A program made the translations under genes and the position numbers. A stretch of DNA of 33,257 bases from Chitinophaga deserti (GTDB lineage Bacteria > Bacteroidota > Bacteroidia > Chitinophagales > Chitinophagaceae): the NCBI RefSeq assembly GCF_003149455.1, contig NZ_QFFK01000019.1, forward strand, positions 1 through 33,257, read 5' to 3'. The number at the start of each line of letters is the position of its first letter. The stretch's first letter is position 1. Shown here piece after piece: positions 8,535-17,575 of the stretch. A model generated the notes under the pieces. It did no database searches and had not been told where the DNA came from. It saw only the letters and a list, made by a program, of their open reading frames with translations.

Positions 8535-11500
8535 TCAGAAGTTCAGCTGGAAGCCTACCATGATCGTTCTTGCGAGCGGGAAGCGGCCATGGTCTGTACC
8601 TCTTGACATGGTGCTGGAACCACCGCCATTCTGGTCGTCGTTCTGACCCAGATCAGGTGTATAGCCCTTGTATTTGGTAACAGTGAAGGCGTTCTCTACC
8701 GCTGCAAACACTCTCGCATCGCGGATACGGGCCTTTTGTACGAAAGAGCCGGGGAGGGCATAACCCAGTTCCAGCGTTTTCAGGCGGAGGAAAGAACCGT
8801 TTTCCAGCCAGCGGTCGCTAACGCGGCGGGCATTCTTGTTCTTATCTTCCTGCGTGAAGCGGGGCATATCCGTATTGCGGTTCTGCTCCGTCCAGGCATT
8901 CAGGGTGCTGGTGCTGAAGTTGGTGAACTCGTTCATAGACTCCATGCGGGTACGGGTATAGTTGTAAATCTTATTTCCGGTCATGCCGTCGAAGAAGAAC
9001 CCGAGGTCAAAACCTTTGTAGGCTACACTGCCACGTACACCATAAGTGAAGCTGGGGAAGGGGCTGCCGGCATACTGGCGGTCGTCGTCAGAGATCTTAC
9101 CGTCGCCGTTGAAATCTTCGAAACGGATATCACCGGGCTTGGCATCGGGCTGGATCAGGGAGCCGCCTTTGCCTTTATGTGCATTCACTTCATCTACACT
9201 CTGGAAAATACCGTTGGTTTTGATGAGATAGAAAGCACCGATAGGGTCGCCTACCTTAGCCCAGGTAATGGTTCCTTCGCCCTGGGGGTTATAGCCGCCA
9301 AACTCCTGTTTGCTGCTGCCCACGGTGATGGCCTGTACCTTGTTCTTCACGGCAGATGCGTTGGCGCCGATAGAGTAGGTTACTTTACCAACATTGCCTT
9401 TATAGTTCACCAGCAGTTCATAACCGGTGTTACGGATCACGCCTGCGTTCATGGTAGGGGAGCCGTTGAGGCCCGCAGAGCCCGGCATGGCGATGCTCAG
9501 CAGTACATCTTTCGTTTCCTGTACATAGTAATCTGCGTTCACAGAAAGTTTGCCTTTAAAGAAGCTCGCATCCAGACCGATGTTGCTGGTCTTGGTTTCT
9601 TCCCAGGTAAGGTTACCGGGCGATACCCAAACCACGCCTGTGTTAGCACCCATCCACCAGGTGCCGCCCTGCAGGTAGTTGATACCGCTGGAGCTGATGC
9701 TCTGGGTGGCGTAGTTGCCGATCTCCTGGTTACCCAACACACCATAGCTGGCGCGGAGCTTCAGCTCGTCGATCTTTCCTTTCAGCGGTGCGAAGAAGTC
9801 TTCGTTCATAATGTTCCAGCCTACGGATACAGACGGAAAGGTGCCGTAGCGGTGCCCGTCAGCAAAGCGGGAAGATCCGTCGCGGCGTACGGATGCGGCG
9901 ATCATGTAACGGCTGTCGTAGCTGTACATGAGGCGGGAGAACTGGGATACCAGTGCGTATTCCTGCAAACCGCCGCTGGTGGTTTGCTGTGTGGTGGCGC
10001 CTGCACCGATGGAGTTGGTGCCGAACGGAATATCGTTCCTGCTTGCACCAAACCCACGGTTGGAGTTCTTCTGTGCAGAATAACCCAGCAGTGCGGATAC
10101 GTTGTGCTTGCCGAAAGTGTTATCGTAGTGGAGGGTGTTTTCTGCCAGCCACTGATTGTCGAAGAAGGCAGACTCGCCGAGCTTGGACTGTATGGCACCT
10201 GAACCGAAGTCGTGCGGTGCGTTGTAGTTATAGTTACGGCCGTTGGTACGGTTGAGGCCGAGGTTGAATTTATACTTCAGTCCTTTCAGGAAAAGATCCA
10301 CTTCTGCATATGCGTTGATGAGCAGATCGGTCTGGTGTACCTGGTTTTCGAACAGCATGGAAGCGCCCACGGGGTTATCCATGTTCTTCATCCAGGGTGC
10401 GATGCCTGCATAGCCTCCCAGCTGGTTAGGGTTATGCACTGCCAGCAGCGGGTTCTGCCGCAGCGGGTCGGTGATGGTAAGGCGGTTCACGTCTTTCTGG
10501 GAAGAGCGCAGCATGATCGTATTGCCGAGGCGTACATGATCATCGAAGAAGCTGAAGGTATTTTTATTGCGCAGGTTATACGCTTTAAAACCGGAGTTGA
10601 TAAGGATACCCTGCTGATCGAGGTAGCCAGCGGAAATGTTATAGGTAGCGGTTTTGGAGCCACCTGCTACGGATACGTTCACTTTGGAAACGGGCGCGGT
10701 GCGGTATACTTCATCCTGCCAGTTGGTGCCGTTGCCTGCATAATCTACGGCATCGGGTGGCAGGTAGCCGGATTGTTTCATCACACCTTTCCATTGCTGT
10801 GCATCCAGCACACCGAGCTTGCGGGTGATGGTCTGTGTGCCGGTATAGGCATTGAGGTTTACGGTAGGCGCCTGATCTTTCCGGCCGCCTTTTGTAGTGA
10901 TGAGCACTACGCCGTTAGCGGCGCGGGAGCCGTAGATGGCGGAGGCAGATGCATCTTTAAGTACTTCGAGGGAAGCAATGTCTGAAGGGTCTACCATGTT
11001 GATGTCTCCATACACTCCGTCGATCACGTACAGTGGTGTGTTGGAGCCGAGGGAGCTGAGGCCGCGGATGTTGATGCTCATGCCGGAGCCGGGCTGGCCG
11101 CCCATGTTGGATACACTTACACCGGCAATACGGCCCTGTAGGGCAGCGGAAGCATTCTTGGCCATATCAGCCTGCAGGTCTTTACCGGTTACGGATGCTA
11201 CTGCGCCGGTGAGGTCTCTCCGTTTTACACGGCCGTATCCTACTACAATTACTTCATCGAGGCGACTGTCCGATTCCAGGGTGATGGACATGCTGCCCGA
11301 TTCACCTACCTGCAATTCTGTTTTCTGCATGCCTACGGAAGAGAATTCCAGTACCTGTCCGCGTGCAGCTTCCAGTGTGAAATTACCATTGGCATCCGTA
11401 GTGGTGCCTTTGTTGGTGCCTTTGATCCTGACGGTGGCACCGGGGATCTTGTTGTTCTCCTTGTCGGTTACCGTGCCTTTCACGGAGCGCTGCTGCGCCC

Positions 11501-11552
11501 ACGAGTTGAGGCTGAATACTCCAATAAGTAGTATGAATGCGATTTTTTTCAT
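8535..11552 (-). CDS. SusC/RagA-family TonB-dependent outer-membrane transporter
   Basis: A 1005-residue TonB-linked transporter. A signal peptide (residues 1-19, ending SWAQ) is followed by a CarboxypepD_reg-like beta domain (about 21-95; GTVTDKENNKIPGATVRIKGT). Next come the SusC motif LDEVIVVGYG and the plug (ALQGRIAGVSVSNMGGQPG, IRGLSSLGSNTPLYVIDGVYG, LKDASASAIYGSRAANGVVLITTKGG), and then the beta-barrel to the terminal Phe (GFQLNF). Length and layout are typical. It pairs with SusD 40 bp downstream and heads the minus-strand operon. The 413-bp gap upstream is the probable promoter region, with the AraC-type gene just beyond it. The gene is intact. Confidence 0.96.
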   Translation of the reverse strand: MKKIAFILLIGVFSLNSWAQQRSVKGTVTDKENNKIPGATVRIKGTNKGTTTDANGNFTLEAARGQVLEFSSVGMQKTELQVGESGSMSITLESDSRLDEVIVVGYGRVKRRDLTGAVASVTGKDLQADMAKNASAALQGRIAGVSVSNMGGQPGSGMSINIRGLSSLGSNTPLYVIDGVYGDINMVDPSDIASLEVLKDASASAIYGSRAANGVVLITTKGGRKDQAPTVNLNAYTGTQTITRKLGVLDAQQWKGVMKQSGYLPPDAVDYAGNGTNWQDEVYRTAPVSKVNVSVAGGSKTATYNISAGYLDQQGILINSGFKAYNLRNKNTFSFFDDHVRLGNTIMLRSSQKDVNRLTITDPLRQNPLLAVHNPNQLGGYAGIAPWMKNMDNPVGASMLFENQVHQTDLLINAYAEVDLFLKGLKYKFNLGLNRTNGRNYNYNAPHDFGSGAIQSKLGESAFFDNQWLAENTLHYDNTFGKHNVSALLGYSAQKNSNRGFGASRNDIPFGTNSIGAGATTQQTTSGGLQEYALVSQFSRLMYSYDSRYMIAASVRRDGSSRFADGHRYGTFPSVSVGWNIMNEDFFAPLKGKIDELKLRASYGVLGNQEIGNYATQSISSSGINYLQGGTWWMGANTGVVWVSPGNLTWEETKTSNIGLDASFFKGKLSVNADYYVQETKDVLLSIAMPGSAGLNGSPTMNAGVIRNTGYELLVNYKGNVGKVTYSIGANASAVKNKVQAITVGSSKQEFGGYNPQGEGTITWAKVGDPIGAFYLIKTNGIFQSVDEVNAHKGKGGSLIQPDAKPGDIRFEDFNGDGKISDDDRQYAGSPFPSFTYGVRGSVAYKGFDLGFFFDGMTGNKIYNYTRTRMESMNEFTNFSTSTLNAWTEQNRNTDMPRFTQEDKNKNARRVSDRWLENGSFLRLKTLELGYALPGSFVQKARIRDARVFAAVENAFTVTKYKGYTPDLGQNDDQNGGGSSTMSRGTDHGRFPLARTIMVGFQLNF

Positions 11553-11965
11553 ACGCAGAAGTGGATTTTTTTTTAAGTGTATTTGAAGAAAGTTTTACGT
11601 AACGATGGTGCGGCAGGGATACGTGTTTGCTTATCATGTCCGGCCCCCTTTGGCTGCTGTCTGTCAGATTTTAACGGCAGTAAAGCTAGGAGAATGGTTT
11701 GGGGGAGTATTGCCCGTAAAGCTCATTCTGATTGAACTATCAGGTCATTTTTTAGATGGACGGAATGATGTGTGTGAAATCATCAGCACTAAACATGCTC
11801 ATTCTGCCGCGGCATCCGGCGGTTGTTGGTTTGGGAGGAATAAATGTTGGATTGACGATAGTAGCGGGCGCGAATGCCTCCGTCATTTTAATTGTCCTGT
11901 AACGCGGGGTTATTGTACAATTTGTTCAATGAGGTTGAACTAACGGTTCAGTGGTTTTGCGGAAA
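11553..11965. promoter_or_regulatory. Gap upstream of susC, probable operon control region
   Basis: A 413-bp stretch without a credible gene. No perfect TAnnTTTG element was found on the minus strand. The nearest is TAGCTTTA at 11681-11688 (one mismatch), which would give a leader of about 120 bases. GCTCATTCTG occurs twice (near 11720 and 11797). TTGAACTA also occurs twice (near 11731 and 11934), the second copy inside the inverted repeat TGAAC-n5-GTTCA just past the AraC stop. These could be regulator half-sites or chance matches. A 112-residue open frame on the plus strand (11605-11943) has no recognisable features. Confidence 0.4.
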
Positions 11966-12841
11966 TTAAATGATCATCTGGTGTTTTTTCGACAGCTCTC
12001 TGAACTCTGCAGGGGTTATGCCCTTGGATTTCTTGAATACGCGGTAGAAGTAAGAAACGCTGTTGAAGCCGCAGCTGGCTACCACATCAGGAATAGGGGA
12101 GCCTGATTTAAGCTGGTGGATGGCCATATTGATGCGCACGTCCAGCAGGTAATCTGTAAAGTTCATGCCGGTATGCAGTTTTACGAACCGGGCAAAGGTG
12201 GAGCGGCTCATGTTCACGATGGCCGATGCGTCTGACAGCCGGATGTCTCCCGAAACATGCCGGTTTACATAGCTCCGGAGCTTATGCAGCTGCAGGGCGG
12301 TACTGTTCTCTTCAGGGAGTACGGTACTGGAAAGCTCCCGGTAATCGTCGCCCTTGGATAGTTCGTGTAAGAGGATAAAGAACCGCATCACGGAGTAAAA
12401 CCCGTCGTTCTCCATGGTAAGGATGCGCAGCAGCGGCTGCACCCTTGCAATGGTTGCCGGTCCAAAGCTCACGCCCCGTGCAGCCCTGGCAAAAAGCTGG
12501 CGGATGGAATTAAACTGGTTCTTATCGAGATACTGTTCTATGAGCGAAGCATGAAACTGGATGGTGATTTCGTGGATGTTGCTGGAGGTACAGGTACCGT
12601 CTTTCCAGGCATGCTTCAGCTCGGGGTTCGCGATCAGCACGAGGTCCAGCTCGCCGATGGTTTCCAGCGAATCGCCGATGATGCGCTCCGCTCCGGGTGC
12701 CCCTTCTACGAAATTGAGCTCATATTCCGGATGCACATGCACCGGGAAAGTGAAGGAAGATTTGCGGCGGTCGAATACGACAAAACAATCTTTTTCCGAT
12801 AAGGGCGATTTCTCGCGGAATATCTCGGGAGTAGTCATCAT
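11966..12841 (-). CDS. AraC-family transcriptional regulator
   Basis: A 291-residue cytoplasmic DNA-binding protein. The N-terminal half has a cupin-like sensing domain (FTFPVHVHPEYELNFVEGAPGAERIIGDSLETIGELDLVLIAN). The C-terminal 105 residues carry the double helix-turn-helix of AraC/XylS proteins: a first HTH in IRLSDASAIVNMSRSTFARFVK, and the second with the conserved signature IPDVVASCGFNSVSYFYRVFKKSKGITPAEFR. It is encoded on the same strand as and just upstream of susC, so it probably controls that operon. Many Sus-type loci use hybrid two-component or ECF-sigma regulators instead; AraC types are a known alternative. A weak TACATTTA element (complement of 12872-12879) could be its own -7 box. 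Tandem 11-bp copies with the core ATTTAGC lie just beyond it (12881-12902). The ligand is unknown. Confidence 0.92.
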   Translation of the reverse strand: MMTTPEIFREKSPLSEKDCFVVFDRRKSSFTFPVHVHPEYELNFVEGAPGAERIIGDSLETIGELDLVLIANPELKHAWKDGTCTSSNIHEITIQFHASLIEQYLDKNQFNSIRQLFARAARGVSFGPATIARVQPLLRILTMENDGFYSVMRFFILLHELSKGDDYRELSSTVLPEENSTALQLHKLRSYVNRHVSGDIRLSDASAIVNMSRSTFARFVKLHTGMNFTDYLLDVRINMAIHQLKSGSPIPDVVASCGFNSVSYFYRVFKKSKGITPAEFRELSKKHQMII

Positions 12842-12915
12842 CTCAGGCTAATAAAAACGTGTTATGCGCCTTAAATGTACAGATTTAGCGGAAATTTAGC
12901 AGATCTCACATGAAA

Positions 12916-12939
12916 AGGCCCGCCATCACTGGCGGGCCT
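12916..12939 (-). terminator. Rho-independent terminator of the TonB receptor gene
   Basis: A perfect 9-bp inverted repeat: AGGCCCGCC (12916-12924), a 6-base loop, then GGCGGGCCT (12931-12939). Read on the minus strand it is followed by TTTTC. It lies 25 bases past the receptor stop, so it closes that transcript and separates it from the AraC gene. Confidence 0.88.
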
Positions 12940-12964
12940 CCGGAACATTCAAAAAGAATCAGGA

Positions 12965-15373
12965 TCAGAATTTATACGCAGCACCGAACGTGAAGTTGAT
13001 CGGCTTCTGCGGGTTTACTGACCAGTAGCCGGTGTAATACACCTCGTCGGTCAGGTTATTCACGTTAAGATTGATGCGCACACGCGGACCGTTGTAAAAC
13101 ACCCCGGCATTCACCGTTACATAGGAGGGGAGGTAGAAAACACCGGTCACGCTATTGTCGATCACTTTATACTCACTGCCGTAGTTGCCCCCGGCACCCA
13201 GTCCAAAGTTGCGGAGCGCACCCTGCTGAATGGTGTAGGAGGCCCAGAGGTTACCCAGGTTGCTGGGGCCCTGTCCGCCATAAGCCCTGCCGGCTTCCTG
13301 GTAAAAGTCGTTGCCCTTGCCTTCGATCGTTTCTCCATAATTATAGGAGTAGCCGGCAATCAGGGTGAGGCCTGCCACGGGGCGTGCATTCAGGTCAAAC
13401 TCAAAGCCGCGGCTTTGCACCTTGCCTCCCTGGAAATACTGGCCGTTACCTTTGTCGATCACCCGGTCGCGCACTTTAATATCATATACGGATGCGGTAG
13501 CCGTCAGCCGGTTGTTGAGCAGGTTCAATTTCACGCCACCCTCAAACTGGTTCGCTTTTTCAGGCTTGAATGAAAAGGATTGCCCGTTGAACGTGCGGGG
13601 ATCTACGTTGATAAAGGCATTCATATAATTGGCGAACACCGATACTTTATCCAGTACCGGCTGGTACACGATACCGAACTTAGGCGATACCGCGAACTGA
13701 TCGTAACCATCATCGTGGTTAGACTTATCGCCGTAAGAGTTAAAGTAATCTGCACGTACGCTGGCCATTACCAGCAGGCCGGGCGTAATGTTCAGCATAT
13801 TGGAAGCATAGGCGCTGTAGGTATTGTTCCGGATATCGGTAGCATTGTTGGGGCCGGATACGGCCAGCAGGTTCATGATGGCAGTTTTGTTGAACTGCAG
13901 CGGGTTGCCGTCGGTACCATTTACGGGGTAGGTTGCATTGCCCTGCGGAGTTACGCGGCGGCCAACCACCCAGGCGCCTCCATTGTCCAGCAGGTTGCGG
14001 TTGAAGTAATCAAGCCCCACGAGCAAACGGTTACGCATGTTGCCGATCTTGAAATCGCCATTAAAGTTCTGCTGGATATCGGTAGTGGTGATGGTCTGGT
14101 TCTCGTTATGGAAATACTGGTCGAAGGTATTATCCTGTACCACGGGGAATTCGTCCCAGATATAGGTATAGATGCCGTCGGATTTAGCGGTGCCGCGGGA
14201 AACCACGGTCTGCGAAGTCCATTGGGAAGACAGCTTATACACCATCTGGCCCTGGAAGATGGTGCGCGGGTTACGGATGGTGAGGTCGTTGCTGGTGAAG
14301 GAAGCATAACGGTTGAGGTTCAGCTCATCCACATTTTTATATTCCAGGGGAGAATAGCGGTCGTTATGGAAAAACACGGGCGGTACTGCTCTTTCTTCCT
14401 GGAGTATCTCTGCCAGGAAGGAGAAGGAAAGGCGGTCGGATGCCTGGTAGGCGAGGGTAGGCGCTATATAGAATGCTTTACGGAAACCTGCGTCCTGGAA
14501 AGAATTCTCGGTGGTATAGGCCGTATTCATCCGGAACCAGATATTATTTTCCTTGCTGAGTACTGCATTCACGTCGGCCGTGATGCGGTTGAGGCCGAAG
14601 CTGCCCATCTGGTAGCTCAGTTCCCCGCCGAAGCCTTCGTATGGCTTCTTTGTAATAGTATTGATGAACCCGCCATATGCGTAATAGGCTCCACCGAAGA
14701 GGGTGCCCGAAGGCCCTTTGATCACCTGGATCTCCTGTACGCCGGCCGGATCGAGGGTACCGGAAGTGATGCCGGGAAGCCCGTTCACCAGCAGCGGCTG
14801 GGCATCGAAGCCACGGAGGGCGTAATATGCTGCCCCGTCGCCTGCGCGGCCGGTAGATTCCCAGGTACGGGTGATGCCCGGTACGTTGCGCAATGCATCG
14901 TCGTAGTTGGTAAGGCCCTGCTGCTTCATGATCTCGGAAGTAACGGTGTTATATACCTGCGGGTTCTCCAGGTTCTTCAGCGGCATCTTGGCTACGGTTT
15001 GCCCCGATTTACCGATCTCCTTGCCGGAAATAATCACTTCATGAAGCTGGGCGGCATTTTCATTAAGGGTGAAATCGGCCTGAACGGTTTGCCCGGCGGC
15101 TACGGTTACAGTTTTGTCCTGTCCGGCTGCTGCCACGGCGGTTACGATAATGCGCCAGGTGCCGGGGCGGATGTTACGGATGGTGTAATGCCCGTTCTCG
15201 TTACTGATGGCGCCGCGGTTCGACTGGTCGATGCGGATGGTGATATTGGCTGCGGGCTGACCGTCTGCCGTTGTGAGGGTTCCTTTGATAGTCCCGGTAT
15301 TTTCGCGGTTTTGTGCGAAACCGGCAAGCGCCTGAACGAGCACAGCGAAAATAAGGATGAGGTGTTTAGTCAT
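12965..15373 (-). CDS. TonB-dependent siderophore-type receptor
   Basis: An outer-membrane receptor of 802 residues if it starts at the ATG at 15373. That start gives a clean signal peptide (MTKHLILIFAVLVQALAGFAQ); the longer frame from 15421 adds 16 polar residues before it and is less likely. The signal peptide is followed by a CarboxypepD_reg-like domain (GTIKGTLTTADGQPAANITIRI), then a plug typical of ferrichrome-type receptors (YDDALRNVPGITRTWEST, YALRGFDAQPLLVNGLPG, VQEIQVIKGPSGTLFGG, GGFINTITKKPYEGF), then a 22-strand-type barrel ending GAAYKF. It is not a SusC protein and has no SusD partner. The role is probably uptake of a ferric siderophore or similar chelate; no siderophore genes or Fur box were recognised nearby. 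It is monocistronic, with its own terminator. Confidence 0.92.
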   Translation of the reverse strand: MTKHLILIFAVLVQALAGFAQNRENTGTIKGTLTTADGQPAANITIRIDQSNRGAISNENGHYTIRNIRPGTWRIIVTAVAAAGQDKTVTVAAGQTVQADFTLNENAAQLHEVIISGKEIGKSGQTVAKMPLKNLENPQVYNTVTSEIMKQQGLTNYDDALRNVPGITRTWESTGRAGDGAAYYALRGFDAQPLLVNGLPGITSGTLDPAGVQEIQVIKGPSGTLFGGAYYAYGGFINTITKKPYEGFGGELSYQMGSFGLNRITADVNAVLSKENNIWFRMNTAYTTENSFQDAGFRKAFYIAPTLAYQASDRLSFSFLAEILQEERAVPPVFFHNDRYSPLEYKNVDELNLNRYASFTSNDLTIRNPRTIFQGQMVYKLSSQWTSQTVVSRGTAKSDGIYTYIWDEFPVVQDNTFDQYFHNENQTITTTDIQQNFNGDFKIGNMRNRLLVGLDYFNRNLLDNGGAWVVGRRVTPQGNATYPVNGTDGNPLQFNKTAIMNLLAVSGPNNATDIRNNTYSAYASNMLNITPGLLVMASVRADYFNSYGDKSNHDDGYDQFAVSPKFGIVYQPVLDKVSVFANYMNAFINVDPRTFNGQSFSFKPEKANQFEGGVKLNLLNNRLTATASVYDIKVRDRVIDKGNGQYFQGGKVQSRGFEFDLNARPVAGLTLIAGYSYNYGETIEGKGNDFYQEAGRAYGGQGPSNLGNLWASYTIQQGALRNFGLGAGGNYGSEYKVIDNSVTGVFYLPSYVTVNAGVFYNGPRVRINLNVNNLTDEVYYTGYWSVNPQKPINFTFGAAYKF

Positions 15374-15815
15374 GGGAAAGTGTTGAATTTGGTTGTGCCT
15401 TGCGGCCGTGCAAAGTTCCATTCCCGGGATGGGAGCAGTTTACGGGATCGGGAAATTGATTTGCGCGATCCGGAATTTTGGTTAGGACTCAGGATTGTAC
15501 GCATGAATTGAACAGGGGAGAAGAGATGCAGGCAGCGGCCGGTGCTTACATTGGCCAGCGCAGTTACAGTGCTGCTTAGAAGACAATTACTGGTTAATTA
15601 CTCCGTAGTAACAGTGGGGTAACTAAATATTATATTCAGAGAGAACGTGGACTTGAAGCGAATGTGGGGAGGATCGTGTGCGAAGCCGGTGAAAAGGTGA
15701 CAGGAAGCAGAAATAGTGAAGATAGCGTGCCTAAGGTATATGGCAATGGCTGGCGGAGGAAGTGCCTGCCGGGTAGATCTGGGGTTCGTATGTTTTGATA
15801 ATTAATGATTTATAA
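15374..15815. other. Gap upstream of the TonB receptor gene
   Basis: About 440 bp with no credible gene. It contains a spaced inverted repeat, GGATCG (15445-15450) and CGATCC (15466-15471), about 72 bp upstream of the receptor ATG. This is a possible operator for iron or other control, but no known consensus was matched. CAAAGTTC at 15411-15418 is a poor -7 candidate on the minus strand (GAACTTTG, two mismatches to TAnnTTTG). Nothing else was seen. Confidence 0.3.
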
Positions 15816-15840
15816 CAAAATATCGCACTTATGGCGATAT
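15816..15840 (-). terminator. Probable terminator of the DUF6266-like gene
   Basis: ATATCGC (15820-15826), a 7-base loop and GCGATAT (15834-15840) form a perfect 7-bp stem. On the minus strand it is followed by TTTTGTTAT. It begins just past the stop codon at 15842. The stem is AT-rich, so strength is uncertain. Confidence 0.6.
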
Positions 15841-15841
15841 G

Positions 15842-16609
15842 CTATTCCCGCAGGATGAGTGGGAGCCCGCTTTGTGCAGGGACTGGCCTGCGTTCGGGGA
15901 GATGGGTTATTTCCTGAAGGGGATTAACTATGGTAACAGCTACTTTCTTTGGCTCTTCTTCCACCACCGCTATAATATCAGCGGCATAACTCCTGCGGTT
16001 ACCAATTGCATCCTCATCTTTAAACTGTTGTACCTGCACTACTACTACTACCAGCGTGCCTTTACCGGGAACGTTCACCTGCATATCTGCGCCTTCGAAG
16101 GACTGATAACGTCCCTTCAGGGGGATGTTCAGCAAGGCAGTATCAGAACCGGTGATGGTGCGGGTGTTAAAGTCGATGCGGGTTGCGATTACTTTGATCT
16201 CCATGCGTTCTGCTTTCGCGCAGGCCTTGAATTGCTGTGCGGGGATGTGCAGCTTCCCGTCATTTGTGAATACAGGCTTTGCATTGATATGCGTATTGAT
16301 ACCTGTGTAGCCATTGAAGCGGAACTTAACCAATGCTGCATGATTATGCCTGCCAGCCTGTAGGATTAAGCTGTTCAGGCGGTTTACGAGCGCATGATCA
16401 GTATGAACGTCCAGGTGTGGCTTGATAGCATGGCGGATAAGGGCGCCCTTGCGGCTTGCTGCACCAAACCTTTTGGCAGCGCGGCGGGTGTTTGCCGTTT
16501 GCCTTACTTTTTCAGGCACCGTACGTAAACAGTGCTTACCGTTGCGCTTGTAGGCAATGATATTGCCCAGCCTGCCGGTGAATGGAATGAGAGAATCTAA
16601 GATTGCCAT
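15842..16609 (-). CDS. Hypothetical protein with DUF6266-like N-terminus
   Basis: A 255-residue protein of unknown function, starting at the ATG at 16609. An upstream Met at 16672 would add 21 residues lacking similarity, and a TAACTTTA element (complement of 16633-16640, one mismatch to the -7 box) lies inside that extension, which favours the shorter form. The N-terminus (TGRLGNIIAYKRNGKHCLRTVPEKVRQTANTRRAAKRFGAASR) resembles the start of DUF6266 proteins of Bacteroidota, which open with a GKxGNVVGYKxxGxxxxRxxP pattern. The remainder looks beta-rich, with one strongly hydrophobic strand (TLVVVVVQVQQF). There is no signal peptide or TM. The DUF6266 match is from memory of the pattern. The genes on either side belong to other processes. 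Confidence 0.7.
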   Translation of the reverse strand: MAILDSLIPFTGRLGNIIAYKRNGKHCLRTVPEKVRQTANTRRAAKRFGAASRKGALIRHAIKPHLDVHTDHALVNRLNSLILQAGRHNHAALVKFRFNGYTGINTHINAKPVFTNDGKLHIPAQQFKACAKAERMEIKVIATRIDFNTRTITGSDTALLNIPLKGRYQSFEGADMQVNVPGKGTLVVVVVQVQQFKDEDAIGNRRSYAADIIAVVEEEPKKVAVTIVNPLQEITHLPERRPVPAQSGLPLILRE

Positions 16610-16808
16610 AATAGCGATTTTTTTGTTATCCCTAAAGTTACAAAAGCCGCTACGGAGCAGTGGCTGGGGCAATTGAAGGATATCTAATACCGCAAAATCC
16701 GGGATTGAAGAACGTTGAAGGCTGCAAGCACTCAGGGTTCAGGAATCTCTAAAGTGAAGTGCTTCGGGGTTAGAGGATTTCGAAAAGTGACAATGCGCGT
16801 TTTTTTGT

Positions 16809-17450
16809 TTAGTTGCTGTATAACCTGACCTTCTCCGCCAGTTCTATCACATTGGTGATGTTCAGCTTTTCGAAGATGCGGCCTTTGTAGGTGCTTACGG
16901 TGGTAACCTGGAGGTTGAGGGTACGGGAGATGTTCATAACACTCATGCCGCGGGCCAGCAATTGCATAACTTCCTTTTCCCGGCCGGAAAGTGCCAGCAG
17001 GGGGTTGCCTTCCTGGCTGGCAGACAGCCGGTGATGGCCGGTGTGCTCCATGAGGCGGGTACGGATCCCGGGGGTAATGTATTTGCCGCTCTCTATCATG
17101 GTAAGAATAGCCCGGCGTATCTCTTCTTCGGGGGCGTGTTTCTCGAGGTAGCCATCGGCCCCCGCCTGAATATAATTGATGCCAAACATCTGCTCGTCGT
17201 ATCCGGAAAATATGAGGATGCTGATATCAGGCTGCCGGAGGCGGACGGCGCTGATCATTTGAAGGTTGTTACCGCCGGGTATGTTGATGTCGAGGATGAG
17301 GAGGTTGAAGGCCGCTTCCGAAAGCCGCCGGATCGTTTCATCGAAATCAGCCGCTTCCACCACCTGAACGGGATGGATAAGATCTTTAATGATGGCTGTA
17401 ATGCCAAACCGTACAATGGCATGGTCTTCCGAAACGAGTACTGACTTCAT
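16809..17450 (-). CDS. NarL/FixJ-type response regulator (RR1)
   Basis: A 213-residue two-component response regulator. The receiver domain (1-120) has acidic residues Glu8/Asp9 (VSEDH), the phospho-acceptor Asp54 (LLILDINIPGG), Ser83-region LIFSGYDE and the switch Lys in GYLEKHAPEEE. The C-terminal LuxR-type helix-turn-helix (about 150-213) reads LSGREKEVMQLLARGMSVMNISRTLNLQVTTVSTYKGRIFEKLNI. It is a paralogue of the regulator at 20933-21574, with the same length and the same Asp position. The sensor kinase gene between them is divergent from this one, about 490 bp away. This regulator is therefore a likely partner of that kinase. Targets are unknown. Confidence 0.93.
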   Translation of the reverse strand: MKSVLVSEDHAIVRFGITAIIKDLIHPVQVVEAADFDETIRRLSEAAFNLLILDINIPGGNNLQMISAVRLRQPDISILIFSGYDEQMFGINYIQAGADGYLEKHAPEEEIRRAILTMIESGKYITPGIRTRLMEHTGHHRLSASQEGNPLLALSGREKEVMQLLARGMSVMNISRTLNLQVTTVSTYKGRIFEKLNITNVIELAEKVRLYSN

Positions 17451-17467
17451 GGCGGTATGGTATGCCG

Positions 17468-17475
17468 CAAAGCTA
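17468..17475 (-). promoter_or_regulatory. Candidate -7 element for RR1
   Basis: On the minus strand this reads TAGCTTTG, a full match to the Bacteroidota -7 consensus TAnnTTTG. Transcription would start near 17461, leaving a leader of about 11 bases before the ATG at 17450. No TTTG was found at the -33 position, which lowers confidence. Confidence 0.35.
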
Positions 17476-17575
17476 ATAATTTCCGGGAGGTGTTGCCCCG
17501 GAGATCGTTAACCCGGCTTCAATGTCGAATAATTACTACAAATGGCCCTCGCGGTAACCTGTATCTTTGTGCCCG

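Noticed and set aside
8736..10202. 488-residue open frame on the plus strand
   Set aside because: It lies wholly inside the intact SusC gene on the other strand and has no family pattern. It is a by-product of the codon use of that gene.
11605..11943. 112-residue open frame in the gap upstream of susC
   Set aside because: It has no recognisable domain and no promoter or terminator, and it occupies the expected control region. It is treated as chance.
13580..15511. 643-residue open frame on the plus strand
   Set aside because: It is antisense to the TonB receptor gene, whose plug and barrel motifs are clear. The antisense protein shows no domain, signal peptide or start context.
16742..16783. 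Bulged inverted repeat (AATCTCTAA / TTAGAGGATT) downstream of RR1
   Set aside because: A stem can be drawn, but it needs a bulge and lacks a following T-run. It is not supported as a terminator.
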